DNA of 64,000 nucleotides from Phyto melanocephala (GCA_941918925.1 OW799235.1:111293076-111357075); one strand, 5' to 3'; positions 46,691-59,150 are shown, numbered from the stretch's first letter. Notes: generated by a model from the letters alone, not told the origin. Translations and numbers: made by a program.

Positions 46691-48214
46691 AAATAAAACT
46701 TCCGCAGTTGTCTGTTTCGCTGTGGTTGTTTTCTACTCAAGTCTTCATTGTTTAGTTCTAAACACACATGTATCAGTTGGTAATAGTTTCCATTGTCCTT
46801 TTTATTTTTTGTTTTATTTCTTTTTTTTCGTAAAGTTTCCTGTTTTAAGTAGAACTTCTTGTTGTTTCTCTTGCGTTCTGATAAAGTTTTAATTTATCGC
46901 TTAGTTCCACAAACACACCATTACATACTCGAAGCTAAGTTATTTATGTAAGAGTAGAGGAGCAGAGATGTATTTCATATGTGTTGCTGTTTGAATGAAT
47001 AACGTGTTAGTGCAGTGGAGCGTTATGTCAAGTGGTTTTAACTTTGACGTAAATATTTCTGTATAGATGTTTTATCACACTCTCCACTTTATGTTTCATT
47101 CAAGCTGCTCCATAAAATCTATCCTTCTATCTATCATTCAATACTTGTTTCCTCTTCACTTGACTTTAGTTTTTGTTTTTGGTTTGGCTTTCTTCGATTA
47201 AGGTTCATTCAATAGTCTCTCCAACTGCCATGGATGGTCTTCAATGTGATGTGCTGTGATGTAAATATAATTGCCTATTTCGAAGCAATACAAGTAGCCA
47301 TAATTGGCTAAACATCTTCTATGCCAAACTATGGTATTAGCAAATAGTAGTTAAGTAAAAGCAAAATTATGTAGAAGGAAACGGATATTTATTTTTATCT
47401 GTGTATGTATAATGTATGCACGTGCTAAGTTTGTTTGTTGTTTTCCGGGACAATTCATCGGTGGTTAACGTTTCTTTTAGTAGCAAATCGATGATACTTT
47501 TATCTTAAATTGTTCATTATACTAAAAATAGAAATAAACAAAAAATAATTTATAAAATATAAATTTCGAAAAAATTTAAAACAAAAGATTAAGCTGACTA
47601 AAACTATTTTACAAATAGTATATGTGTATACGTTAAACACTGAATATTTGAACCTTGCATTAATTACAGTTTAATTCACAAGTTGTGTTGCTATATCGTT
47701 TTGTCATATTGTCATTACTTTTAAAATTCTAATATGGATTAAACATTTTACAAAAAACTTTACAGTTCTTTTTCAATCATTTATAAATTATATCACTCTT
47801 TGTGAGTCTACAATTCCATTATACGAGATTTCTTATGTCCCTGAAAAAACTAAAAAAATATTTATTTAAACATTCTCACGCCACATTCTACTGCATTTCG
47901 CGTTTACCTAAAATGTTCTTAATTTATGTGGCATTGTTGTTATATCGAAGAAATGCTATACAACCTTCAAAGCTTTCTTTTTACTCAAAATACAGAAAGA
48001 GCAATTATGGCCTGCTTGAAAAGGTCATACAATTTCGATGAACTTTGATAAAGTCTTAATAGATTCCTGTAGATATTTAATTTTTTTATAACTTTTTTTT
48101 CGTCAATTCTTAATTGTCAAGATCTAACCAATTGCCTGCATAAAATTTCTTAAAAATGTTAAACATATTTTTTGACTAAGACCTAATAAACAATTGTGTC
48201 TATTAAATTAACAG
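46691..48214. other. 5' flank of the RASD-like gene
   Basis: Presumably holds non-coding 5' exons and/or a promoter for the - strand gene. No TATA box, initiator or coding frame could be assigned with confidence. Confidence 0.35.
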
Positions 48215-48670
48215 TGTCTCAATAAGAATGCACTTTTAAAGTTCGTCTCATTTTCTTTGCAAATCTATAAAGTTTGGCAGCTGTCACATATGAACTTCTG
48301 ATTATTATACAAGGAGAATAACTTAACACGAAAATTTGAACATTTTTGATTAATCCCCGCGCAAACTTTGACAAATTTTCAGTCAGTATTGTGCGTTTAA
48401 TTTGAAGAAACTGGTTCGGTTATGGACAGTAAGACTCAAGTGCTTCAACATACTGGTCGATAGCTTGAAAACATTGCTGGTGTAAACGAGAGTGTAACCG
48501 AAAACAAGAAAATATCAATTCGCATCATTCTTAACTGCTTCGAACTTCACGAAGCTCTGCACAGCGAATTTTGACAAGAGACCTCTAGCTACTCAGGAAC
48601 TCCAACCAGCAGACCATGCTAAGGGCCGGCTATTTGCTCAATGGGTAAAGGAGCAAAGTAAAGCTAATTA
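48215..48670 (+). pseudogene. mariner-like transposase fragment
   Basis: Near 48395-48660 the + strand reads CVFNLKKLVRLWTVRLKC-like sequence, then ENIAGVNESVTENKKISIR, and, after a frameshift, RPLATQELQPADHAKGRLFA (consensus LTQELKPADH-KRRLFAEW). This is the second HTH and linker of a Tc1/mariner transposase. The catalytic domain is missing. Confidence 0.6.
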
Positions 48671-49289
48671 CATAAAACAAACTTATTATATCCTTTAATG
48701 TTTTTTTTTTGGGTCGCGTTTATCAAATATGCGTTTAATTTTTCGATCAGTTAACTTAGCCTACAACTCTAATTAACTCTGGTCGTCATACTAAGTTAGT
48801 GAAAAATTTTAAACCGAGCCGCTTTGCTAGGACCTAATGAAAATTTATTTTTCTTTTATTTCTTATAAGGTACAAATCTAAAGCCTTTTTGTTCCAAACA
48901 TTTCTTTGTTTATACATCATACATCTTGTTCGTTTACAACACAAAACGATTTTAAGCAAAATTTGTTCTTCAAAATTGTTTTAAAGACTAAGAAAGGAGG
49001 AAGTCATCATGCATATAAACTCAAACAAACATGTGCAAACATACTTTAATCATGCTTAAGGCTTATCCAATACATCATTTATTCATGTATGGCTGTAGTT
49101 GTGAGTGAGCGTGAGTACGGCAAAAGTAATTGCTTTAACCAACTGTTCATATGAACTGTATTGCATTTCATTACATGAACAAGCCTTTCTGCAGTTTCAT
49201 TCTCTATACACGCGTATGAAACTGCTTTTCTTAACATTTTCATACACATCACCAAAAAATATCGTGGCGGTATATTTGTTTTGTTATTA

Positions 49290-49745
49290 CGCTTTCCCTT
49301 TACCATGGATTTTCATGCAGTAAGATTTATTTTTTTTCTAATACATGTAACTTTAAAATTAAGTATTAAAACTGGTAATTATTTGCTTAATTCTATTTTT
49401 TTTATTATTTTTTTTAATTTTAAAATTAATTTTTTTACAAAAAAAATTCTTGTACTTTCCCTTTATCGGGAATAAAACTTTACCATGGATTTTCATGCAA
49501 TAACATTTTTTTTATTTCTAGTACATTCAGCTTTAAGACAAAGAACTAAAACTGGTAATTATTATTTTATTTTTGATGAATTTTTTTATATAAAAAATTT
49601 TTTTATAACTTTTTAACATTATCGGGAATAAAACTGGAGTTTCACGCTGCCAGATTTATTTGATTTCCTATATATGCAGCTTTAAGACCAAGTACAATTA
49701 CTGGTAATTATTTGTTGCTTTTTATTTTTATAAATTTTTTTTTTA
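49290..49745 (+). repeat. three diverged tandem units (~150-185 bp)
   Basis: Each unit has, in order, 'accatggattttcatgca' (degenerate in unit 3), 'cagctttaagac'-like sequence, 'actggtaattat' and a T-rich end with 'ttatcgggaataaaact'. Units start near 49299, 49480 and 49632. Confidence 0.7.
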
Positions 49746-51930
49746 TTACTAAACCAAAAAAGGAAAATGTTTTCAACTTGTTGTCCAATTAATCCAATAC
49801 GATTGGCTTAATAAAAAAATAATATTAAAGAAACTTAAAGATGGCGTAATTAGACGTTTTTTTGCTGCATCTCTTGACAAAATCGTGTAAGTCGTTTCAA
49901 AGTAACGATAAGATGTATGAAACAGTCTCTTTAGAAATCTCAAATTTTACAAAATAAATTTTAAAAAATCTTGCCATGGAATTTTAAATAACAACGATTT
50001 TAGCAGATAGGTACCTATAAGGGAGCAAAAAAAAAATAGTAATTATTTTAGGAACTTTTGCTTTTGCATTAAAAATAATCCTCAATCAAATCATAGAGCT
50101 ATATTGCTCTGTAATCATATTATTGTCTCAGCTATTATTTAATAATTATTTGTAGTGCATTTGAATATAATGATTTTGTTTTTTTTTATCGAAATAATTT
50201 ATTTAAATCACACTATTTTATAATAAATATAACAAACTTTTTACGAAGAAAAATATTAAATGATACAATTCAAAAAACTGCTTGATTATTGTGACAAATT
50301 ATATGATTAAATAAAACATAAACAACTTATACTTGTTTTCGACAACCAAATATTCTTAAAGCGAATATTATATAACCGTCGTGATCATGTTGCAACCATG
50401 TTTTTTCTTTAAGTGTATGTGCGCGTGAATGCAAAATCAAAACTTAAAGCCTTTTAAAATTATCATCAATGTAGAAACTGCACAACAAAAGTTTGTCCTT
50501 CTTTTTTTATACAACAATAATTCAATTTAAATGAAAAAGAGCAGAAAATTGTAAAAAGGCTTTTATGTTATCGATTTACTACCTACAGGGCAAATGATGA
50601 CGATAATGATCACCATCATTATTATCGGCAAGTTTCATTAGCAAGCACTAAAGTGGGAATTGTATTGAAGGAGTTTCTATGGTTGTGTAAATTGTAAAAT
50701 ACCGAAAAACTGTTCACTGCAAAATTTATTTTATAAATTTATTTTGTTGGGATTGTGAGTTTGGTGCTGCATGTTTAGGGAGATATATTTTATTTGTTTA
50801 AAAACTATTTTCATATTTTTATCACGTTTAACATAATAAAAACATGAAAAAAATATTAATATTTTCACAATGTAATTTTTTGCCTCTTGTGTTTAATTTT
50901 AATTTTGGTTTATAAAATTACTTTCATTTACGCATAATAGTGTGTGTGTGTGAGTGTGCGTAAAATAATTTCAAACATCTCCTCAATTTTTATGCAAATA
51001 TTGCTGCTGTTGTAACGTCAAGGCTGTCGTTTTGCTTTTTCATTGCAATCAGAAAAATTATGTTAATTTAATTAAAATATTAATTAAAAAACATATGGAT
51101 GGAACAATTATTCATTCATTTTTAGATGATAGGAATAAATATTCCGATAAAAACAGAAATATTTACAAAATTTAATTGTAAAATATGTTAAAATTATGTT
51201 CTCAGTTATTTAACAATGCGAAATGTGAGGGGTAACAATTTAACCACCTGTACATCTGTTTGTACTACCAAAATGGGAAATATTTAAAAAATAAATACAG
51301 GGACTTTTAATAGTATCAGCAAAATGGTGGCCCCTGCAACGCTTGCAGGACATTTTTTAATGAAAACCTATATCACCAATTCTCATATTTATGGCTTTAT
51401 GTTCTCGACAACTCCACAAATATATGTGAAATAAAAAACTTATTTATTAAAATATTTTAAAAATATTTTAATTATATTATTATTAAAAAAAAAATAAAAG
51501 TTTTTCATTCTACAAGAAGAAATTTCCAAAATTTTTTTGCAAAAAAATTTCTTTTAAAAATTATAATTTTAAAAGTTTGTGAAATTTCTTATTAACAGAA
51601 CTCGTTAATTTTAATGTTAAAATTAAATCTGTCCAAAATTTCTTCCAAGACATTGCATTCATTCAGTTGACTGATCTTAATCAAATGAGAGGTTATCACT
51701 AAAACGTACAAACATAAAATGTTAATCAGCTACAAATGAATTCTATTAAGCATATTGAATGTATGTAGTAGTATTGCTCTATTCAGCAGTATTAGCTACT
51801 TAATATTTAGTCTATTTATAACAGCGGGTTTGAGATAAAGTGTGCGTTTGTCTTTTATTTTATATATAGTATTTCAATTTATAAATAAAATTAAATTTTA
51901 TAAAAACAAAACTGCTTTTAAAGTTAATAG
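49746..51930. other. AT-rich flank upstream of the lysozyme gene
   Basis: No coding frame is visible. A (TG)n run lies at 50939-50953. The promoter of the lysozyme gene should lie here, but no motif is strong enough to name. Confidence 0.4.
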
Positions 51931-52099
51931 ATGATGCCTTTTAGTAAAGAGAATAATCGCCGTATTTATGTTACAGCTCTAGTTTTATCGTTTCTTTTGA
52001 TAATCGGTTCTATATATTTACACTTGAGGCAAAAAACTCATTTGGGCCGTATAAGTTTCAATTTAGATCGTGATCGCATTAAACCAACCAGTGGAGTTG
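51931..52099 (+). CDS. invertebrate-type lysozyme-like protein, exon 1 (membrane anchor)
   Basis: ATG ATG opens 56 codons ending in a phase-1 GTATGT donor. The start MMPFSKENNRR is basic and is followed by VTALVLSFLLIIGSIYLH (about residues 14-31), one strong hydrophobic segment with Arg/Lys on both sides and no signal-peptidase-like site. This suggests a type II membrane anchor rather than a cleaved signal, unusual for a family that is mostly secreted. The link to the lysozyme exons rests on phase (G + AC = Asp), strand and the absence of another acceptable start. The exon lies 5.3 kb upstream of exon 2. Confidence 0.72.
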
Positions 52100-53146
52100 G
52101 TATGTAAATTTTCAATCAAAATATATCGAACTCTTAGCATTGAATAACAAAATGTGCGTCTTTTTTTTGTTACTGTTTTGTTGTTTTAACCGGTTAATAT
52201 TTTTAAAATGTGAGAAAATCAAGATTGTTAAAATAACTTTAAGAGTGCATATGATACAAGTGTGTACATACTTAATAGATTAATATGTATGGCAGCATAG
52301 ATAGTTTTCACTATAGTTTTGATTTATTTTCAAAAAAATATATAAATAAATAAACATAAAAATATTATACAATATTATATTTTATCAGTTATTTATTCAC
52401 TTAGAAAAATTTATTTTTTTCTGTTTTTTTTAGAAGCGTCTCAACTTTTTATATATTTTTCTATTTATATTTTAAATAAAAATACTTAACTATTTGTTAA
52501 GTGTGGTAATATCTGCGAGATATAGCCCTTTAAGCTTACTAACCTTAGTTGTCTTTAAGATCATCATTCAATTTTGACTTGTGTAGTATTCCTGTGAGTA
52601 AACTAAATTCCACAAAAAAGCCAAACAGGTTTGCCCAGCAAACAAATTAAAGTAGTGCAAAGTGAATTACATTTAATAGGGTAAAACAATTAATTGTAAA
52701 TAATTCCCTAAATGCGAAGTAATTTCTCATAAATGACGTGCTTAAAAATGAATGCAACATCATGCAAAATATCTTTAACAATTAATGTTAATAAATAAAA
52801 CCAACTTATGAAACATTGGACCCTTTTCACCAAATATGTGAGATTTATGTACTTGTTAGAATGGAGTGCAGTTCATTAATTTATTCATGTAAACACATGA
52901 TCTCCAATGGCACGCTAATGTTAAAATCATTATTGTTTTCACCTAATTTTTATCACTTCGTCACCAGTGGAACACCTGCAAAATCATACGAAAGATAAAC
53001 ATTTACCTAAATTTGTTATGCAAAACAATCATTATGGCGTTTGCTGTGTAACACTCTAAAATTTATATAAAATAATATTTAAAATATAATTATAATTTGT
53101 CAAAAAGAACAGATTCTAATATTTTACTGCACACGACATTTTTATA

Positions 53147-53920
53147 CCCTTTACAGTGAGTGTAAGGGAATATGTATATAGGTTTGTCATTCCGTGTGAA
53201 ATTTCTACAATTTTCATTTCCGACCCCATAAAGTATATATCTTCTGAAAGCTTATGAATAGGGGAGTCAATTAAGCAATGTCCGTCTGTCCGTGTGTATG
53301 TTGAAATCAACTTTTTGAAGTCCCCAGACATTTCCAAGACCCGTGTAAGGTACCAACATATCAGCAATATTCGAGAGCAGATCGGTATTGAAAATCACAA
53401 AAAGTTCTTTACAAAAACTGAGATATGATGAAAAAACCTAGACCACCTCGAATTTTCACACCAATACAAACTGGATGAACGTAAGATAAAATCGCAGTTA
53501 AGACAAACATTTTTTTTATATTATTTTATTTATTTTTATTCTTTTTTATGTATGTATGTACGTATTTCATATTAATGAAATGAATGGTGATACAAACAAT
53601 TGCTATTGCATGACTACACGTTGTGAAGGGTATATCTGTGGCTTTGATCTAAAAGGGCCAATGTCACTTTTTTGCTCTTTTGAGTTAATCATTGCATTAG
53701 ATTTGTTTTCTTGCTCTATTTCAATCTGCTAAAACAGCTAAAGTCATACATAACCCAGATCAGCTTCATAAATAAAATGCTGGCCATTGTCACTATGAAA
53801 GCATATAAAAAAGCTAAAGTTCAATTCAAGTTTTCTCAAAAGTAAATATTTTGACATTGGCCCTTTTAGCTCTAAGCCACAGATATAAGATTCGAACGGC
53901 CGAATATAGCAAAAAGACAG
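53147..53920 (-). repeat. mini-me-like repeat, interrupted by a MITE
   Basis: In inverse orientation it has 'ttgtcattccgtgtgaaa', 'cgaccccataaagtatatat' and 'gtccgtctgtccgtgtg'. The terminus is 'ttgtgaagggtata' | 'agattcgaacggccgaatat', split at the MITE insertion site (53635-53883). Confidence 0.7.
53635..53883 (+). mobile_element. TA-flanked MITE, family 1, copy 2 (249 bp), in a mini-me terminus
   Basis: The ends are TCTGTGGCTTTGATCTAAAA and its inverse with few mismatches. The left flank is gaagggTATA and the right flank TATAagattcg. Removing the element and one TA restores gaagggTATATAagattcg, the form seen at other mini-me termini (14560-14625 inverted; 63345-63360 in part). Confidence 0.82.
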
Positions 53921-54794
53921 TTTATTTATTTTTGTTAGATTCTCAATTGCAGCAGGCAACCACCAGCGCTAACTATTACTCATAAGCTTATTCAAATTTT
54001 GCTGTCGTCCTAAATATAGTACGATGTTTGGCCATACGGTAGTGATTGCAGCCAATGACAACTGTTGTCTGTGGCTATCTGTCTGTTAGTATTGTTAGTA
54101 TTGAAAATTACGCTTCGTCATAATTTTGTTTGATCATTTAAGTACCATATTGACAGTCAAACTTTTTCCCACTTCAAGTTTCTTGTTTCACTTTTTTTTT
54201 AAATTAATTTTTACTTAGTAACTAGATTCATCGAAATCCCTAAAATTTTAATTTCATGTTAATATACATAACTTGATTCTAAGTGCTAGATGCTAAATAA
54301 AAATTAAATAGCAAATATATGAGTAAATTAAAATAACTTTAAATTTGTAGTGAGAATAGTTTTTTATACATATGTAAGTATATGTATTTATATATATACA
54401 TAAATATTTGAAAAGCATTTAATAAATGTGTCTACAAATAGAAAAAAGATTTTACATGTATGAATAAATTATGGTAAATATAGATTTAATTTTTAATATA
54501 TTTTAAACCGTTTTAAATTTTACTTTATAATATTATTACTTCAATAAAGAACAAAATACTTTTAAAATAATTATGTTTTGAATATCTGTTGTTGGATTTA
54601 ATTGATAACAAATGTCATAGTGTTAAATTATATCAATCATGAGGAGCAACAAACTAGAAAGCTTTAAAATAAATGGAGTAAAAACTTAAAATTTTTGAAA
54701 TTTTAAAATTGAATGGTTCATAGAACAACAAGGGAAAAACACACACTTTATAGCAAAAATCCTAAGTAGCAATTACTAGACGTAAACGCCAACA

Positions 54795-55960
54795 AGTAAG
54801 TTCAGCAGTACCGAACTTTAGATACCCACCAACAATTTGGTGTACTTTTATAGCACAAAAGTTATTATTTTGTTTTAACAGTAATCGGAATGGAATAATC
54901 TCTTTAAACTAAAATATCTTTTCCTTTTTTTTTGCTAAATTTAGTCCTACAATGAAAGCCAAGTATTTCTACTTTAGAAATGATACTACCGAATATTTTC
55001 TACTACAATGTTGTATTTTTACAAAAATAGAACAGAATTTTATATCCAGACGCAGTTTAATTATAATATTAGCTTTATGTAAGCATGGCACCTTCTACTT
55101 TTTAAATAATATAATTAATGTTCCAATTCAACTAAGATGATCCATTGTATATTTTTTTTTTTAAATTTTATGTGGTTGTGGGCGCTAAAGTGCGCCCCTA
55201 CTCCTTTATTTTCCGGCATTATACTAAAATTCACCAGATATCTATATATATATCCAAAATTCCATCATCTAATAAATCTCATTCTGTCCAAATCTAATGC
55301 TAAATCTGCTTTTGAATTTCATTGATAACAGAATACATGTGTAATGAACTTAACTAAGATATTTTATATAATGCCTTTTATTCTTCAAACATATTTGTTA
55401 ATAGTGAAATTCAATGAATTTAAGACAACACGTTATATGGGAGGTGGGCGTTTAACATCTAACATTATAATACCATTGACCAGAAAGATATATATGCAAA
55501 ATTTGCATCATCATATATCTCGTTCTGCCGTTTCAATAAGCATTTAAACTTCATTATCAGTAGATTATGAGGAAAATGGGAGTTTTCGCTAATAAATTAA
55601 ACTGATATCTTTATTTTTCCTAATTCCATTAAGAAATTATATGAATTTAACATAAAGGGTTAATTTTTTTTTACTCTGGAAGTATACCTTCGAAGTTTCA
55701 TCGCTTTACGTTAACGCGTTTAAACAGAATCGCATTTTATTGGATGTAGAAAGGACGTTGTTGTTTGATCTACTCTTGCATTATGAGCTAAAACTTTCTT
55801 CCTAATATACCGATTCAACACCAAACAAACCTTGTGTATAAGAAATATTCTGGCAAAATTTTATTTCTTCACTTTTCGGTTCGAGCTCTATCTTGCTTTC
55901 AAGAGGCGGACAGACGGACGAAAATAGCAAGATCTTACTAAACTGAAACCATGACTCAGA
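54795..55960 (+). repeat. mini-me-like long copy, diverged
   Basis: It starts 'caagtaagttcagcagtacc' with 'gatacccaccaacaatttgg', and ends with 'cttgctttcaagaggcggac', 'agacggacga' and 'ccatgactcagaagg'. It aligns along its length with 205-2850 but is shorter and more diverged. It lies inside the long-TIR element. Confidence 0.6.
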
Positions 55961-56769
55961 AGGTACCATTCGTATAGATAAACAAGAAAAAGTCAAACAA
56001 ATGTTTAAAAAAAATAAATAAATCTGTGACAAAAAAGTGATATTGCAGGTGTTCCACTGGTGACGAAGTGATAAAAATTAGGTGAAAACAATATAATTTT
56101 AACATTAGCGTGCCATTGGAGATCATGTGTTTACATGAATATATTATTGAACTGCACTTCATTCTAATAAGTACATAGAACTCACATATTTGGAGAAAAG
56201 CGTCCGATGTTTCATAAGTTGATTTTGTTTATTAACATAAGTTGTTTATGATATTTTGCAATATGTTGCATTCATTTTTAAGCACATCATTTATGAAAAA
56301 TTATTTCTAATTTAGGAGGTCATTTAGAATAAATGCTTTTATACCATTGATTTAGAAGTCTTGAAAATGTAATTCGCTTATCTTTACTTCCAATTTTTTT
56401 TGCTGGGTATAGTTAACTCTATTTTGTACTTGATATCTTTTAGAATATTCCACATACAAAGACGCCGATTGCTGTCAGCAGAACGTCTTGAAGATTTAAC
56501 TTTTATGATTAGCAAACATTTAAATTTTCTTATGTCAACGTTGGTTGTTCTGTGAGAAGTTCACAGATGTATTATATATCTCTTTTATTTACTCTATTAC
56601 TCTAGTCTGGAATTTTTATTTTAAAGATCAGGATTAACAAATAGCATAATAAAAGGTTTTCAAATAAGGCTAATATAATTTCTTTAAAAAAAACACACTT
56701 AGTATTAAGGAAATTCAAAAGTTTTTCATTTAATGTAAAGTACAATCGCTACAATTAATTTCTAAATAA

Positions 56770-57290
56770 AACGTCATTCAATGGCCTCCACGACTTCTTC
56801 TGCAGAAAGGAATTCGATGAACATAATTTTCGAGCATGAATAGCACGTTCAATATTGCCTTGTAAAGCTTAAAGGGAGTCTGGTTTATTTTGAGAAACCA
56901 ATGCTTCAAATACTAAACCCCACAAGAAATAGTCTGGTGTTAAATCACAACTTCTTGGAAGCCATTCATTATCACAATTTCTGAAATAATCGAATGGCAC
57001 GTAGCCCTATCTTGGTGGAACCAAATGTTGTCAAAATTGGTTATCATCGATCTTTACCGCTCTCCATTGGCAGTAACGTTGGTACCAGCTTCATTTCGAA
57101 AGAAGTACGAACCTATGATTCCAACAGACCAAAAACCACACCAGACTGTCAATTTAGGTGAATATAATGGTTTTTCATGAATAATTTTTGGATTTTCTTT
57201 GTACCAGAATCGACAGTTTTCTCTATTTACTGCACCACTCAGATGAAAGTGAGCCTCATCATTTACAAAAACAGTTTTACAAATGTTCTG
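56770..57290 (-). pseudogene. mariner-like transposase relic with the catalytic triad region visible
   Basis: On the - strand the order is KTVFVNDEAHFHLSGAVNRE (first Asp, about 57280-57220), KLTVWCGFWSVGIIGSYFF, EAGTNVTANGE, DNIWFHQDRATCH (second Asp, about 57043-57000), and LPRSCDLTPDYFLWGLV (third acidic block, about 56960-56910). Stops and a deletion between ITNF and DNIW make it inactive. It ends about 120 bp before lysozyme exon 2. Confidence 0.75.
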
Positions 57291-57410
57291 CCAAATTAGA
57301 TTTTTCTTTAGTACTCTTTATTGAGTTGATATTGATTTCTTATAAAATTCGTTAATTAGTTTCTAAAAAATATCTAACTTTACTCAATTTTTTTTTATTT
57401 TCTAATGAAG

Positions 57411-57866
57411 ACACAACAACATGGATTAATGACTATGATGCGAAATATGTGAAGGTAATAAAAGACACTGTAAACACTGGCGAAAATGTGGACGACGAAG
57501 CATCATTGCCGGAAGGCGACGATACATTATATACCAACTCGGATCCAACTGATACGAATAATGATACTAATGAAAATTATAATAATAATAAAGACATAAT
57601 CAAGACAGCGAGCAAAAGGATTGAAGACAAAGATGAAAATATATATGATTATATAGTCGATGATAATAGCGAAAATGTTAAAGATAATGCTGAAAATTCC
57701 GATTCGGGTTCCTGCATTAGATGCCTATGCATGACGATAAACGAATGTCAAGCAACATTTTGTGCTTCAGGAAATCCATGTGGCTTATTTAGAATATCAA
57801 AATTCTATTGGATTGATAGCGGTAAACCAACAATATCTGGTGGCAGTGTTGAAAATGAGGATCAAG
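57411..57866 (+). CDS. invertebrate-type lysozyme-like protein, exon 2 (acidic stem and start of domain)
   Basis: Residues 57-208 of 292. The acceptor is 'ttttattttctaatgaag' and the donor is GTGAGT. Residues 57-157 form an acidic, Asn-rich stalk (PEGDDTLYTNSDPTDTNND and similar). The destabilase/i-type lysozyme domain begins at C158 and reads CIRCLCMTINECQATFCASG, then NPCGLFRISKFYWIDSGKP, the family signature C-x2-C-x-C...C...CGxFxIs-x2-YWxDxGKP. The catalytic Asp of active members lies between the cysteines that here bracket ASGNP, which has no acidic residue. The Glu position in MTINE is displaced. Muramidase activity is therefore doubtful. Confidence 0.92.
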
Positions 57867-57931
57867 GTGAGTGAAATAAATAATTGTAAGAAAATGAATA
57901 ACCACATAAAAATGATTGTTTCAATTTTCAG

Positions 57932-58185
57932 ACTATCTAACGTGTATTAATGATGCCACCTGTTCAGCCACCGCAGTACGACAATACTACAATCGCTACA
58001 AAAGAGACTGTAACAAAGATGGCAAATTAGATTGTAATGATCTAATTTCATTGCATGTTCTGGGACCAAGTGGATGTTTAACCCAACATCTAAGTCACAT
58101 TTATACTACACGCATGAACAATTGTTTTATTGAAAGTTATTTTAATTATTTATCCTATTCATCGGAAGAAGGATACACAGCTTAG
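57932..58185 (+). CDS. invertebrate-type lysozyme-like protein, exon 3 (end of domain)
   Basis: Residues 209-292. The acceptor is 'caattttcag' after a 65-bp intron, joined in phase 1 (G + AC = Asp). It encodes DYLTCINDATCSATAVRQYY, then RYKRDCNKDGKLDCNDLISLH, then GPSGC and the C-terminal MNNCFIESYF. The segment Y-x2-C-x5-C-A/S-x2-V-x2-Y-x3-Y-x2-DCN-DG---C-D is the second half of the i-type lysozyme signature. Residues 234-245 (DCNKDGKLDCND) fit the 12-residue EF-hand loop pattern. The domain totals 12 cysteines. A Drosophila counterpart may be CG14823 (from memory). Confidence 0.93.
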
Positions 58186-59150
58186 AATAAGTAAATTAAG
58201 TTTGTTTAATGTTAAATTTGAAAGAAGAAAAAATGATTAAATGTTTTAGTCTATGATTAACTTAATATATTGTTACAATGTAGGAAATAACTATATTAGT
58301 TAGTTAAACTCTGACCGGTATGTTTTAACTTTATGTCTAACTATTTACACTTAAAGTCATTTGACAACTTTTTTTGTTTTATAAAATGTGGATAAAATTC
58401 ATTAAGCATATGTACATACATATGTATTTTAGCATATTTACAAATACATAACCTAGCAAGTAATCCAGCAAAATTTTTTAGTTTTGTTACTATTAAAATA
58501 TATAAGCATAAATTTAAAATAAGAAGTTTCGGTTCCGGAATTTATTTAAAATGTCAAAAATATATTAATTTCGGAATTTATTGGAATTACAATAAATACC
58601 GAGATCAAATATTACTATTATTTTAGAAGTGTTCGTGCATACACTATTAACGTTTGGGCTTTGCCAACTGTAATGTTGTTATATTTTCTTTTTATACCCA
58701 CCACCAAAAAAATTGTTTGTAACACATGGAAGTACTCATTGTACATCTCATAAATGGTATATTTAATGAGTCCTGCTTTCATATTAATTAATGAAAACAA
58801 TATGTTTCCTTAGAGATTGCCCCAATCCATGCATTTCAAAAAGAGTTACAGAAACAAATTTACGAAAATAAAACCCGCACAAAGTTTTTTTGGCATACAT
58901 ATATAAAATTGCAAACGTCATAAGGAGTGGTGCCAGAAATTTTCGTCAAAAAACTTCATGTGTTGAAATAAAAATCTTAATTTTAGAAAAAAAATGTTAA
59001 AGTTTTTTATAATAGGAGTTGTAAAAAAATAATTGACGTTTAATCTAAGTCGAGATCGACTTTGTATACTTCTGATTTTAAAATAACAAGCAAAAACTTA
59101 TGTCAGGACCTATTATATAAATTAGTGAAAATAGTTTTTTAGTTAGAATA
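58186..59150. other. 3' flank of the lysozyme gene
   Basis: AT-rich DNA. A mini-me fragment ('tttatacccaccaccaaa') lies at about 58690-58710. No coding frame is seen. Confidence 0.4.

Larger units (their letters stand above)
52634..56407. mobile_element. long-terminal-inverted-repeat element (~3.8 kb) in the lysozyme intron
   Basis: The left arm (about 52634-52995, starting CCCAGCAAACAAATTAAAGT) recurs inverted at about 56034-56407 (ending 'ttttttttgctggg'). Matching landmarks include 'gcgaattacatt', 'aaaatgaatgcaacat', 'gatctccaatggcacgctaa' and 'ggtgttccactggtgacg'. The arms match best over the inner ~280 bp. The interior is filled by mini-me copies, and no transposase frame is visible. 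No clear target duplication. Confidence 0.6.
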
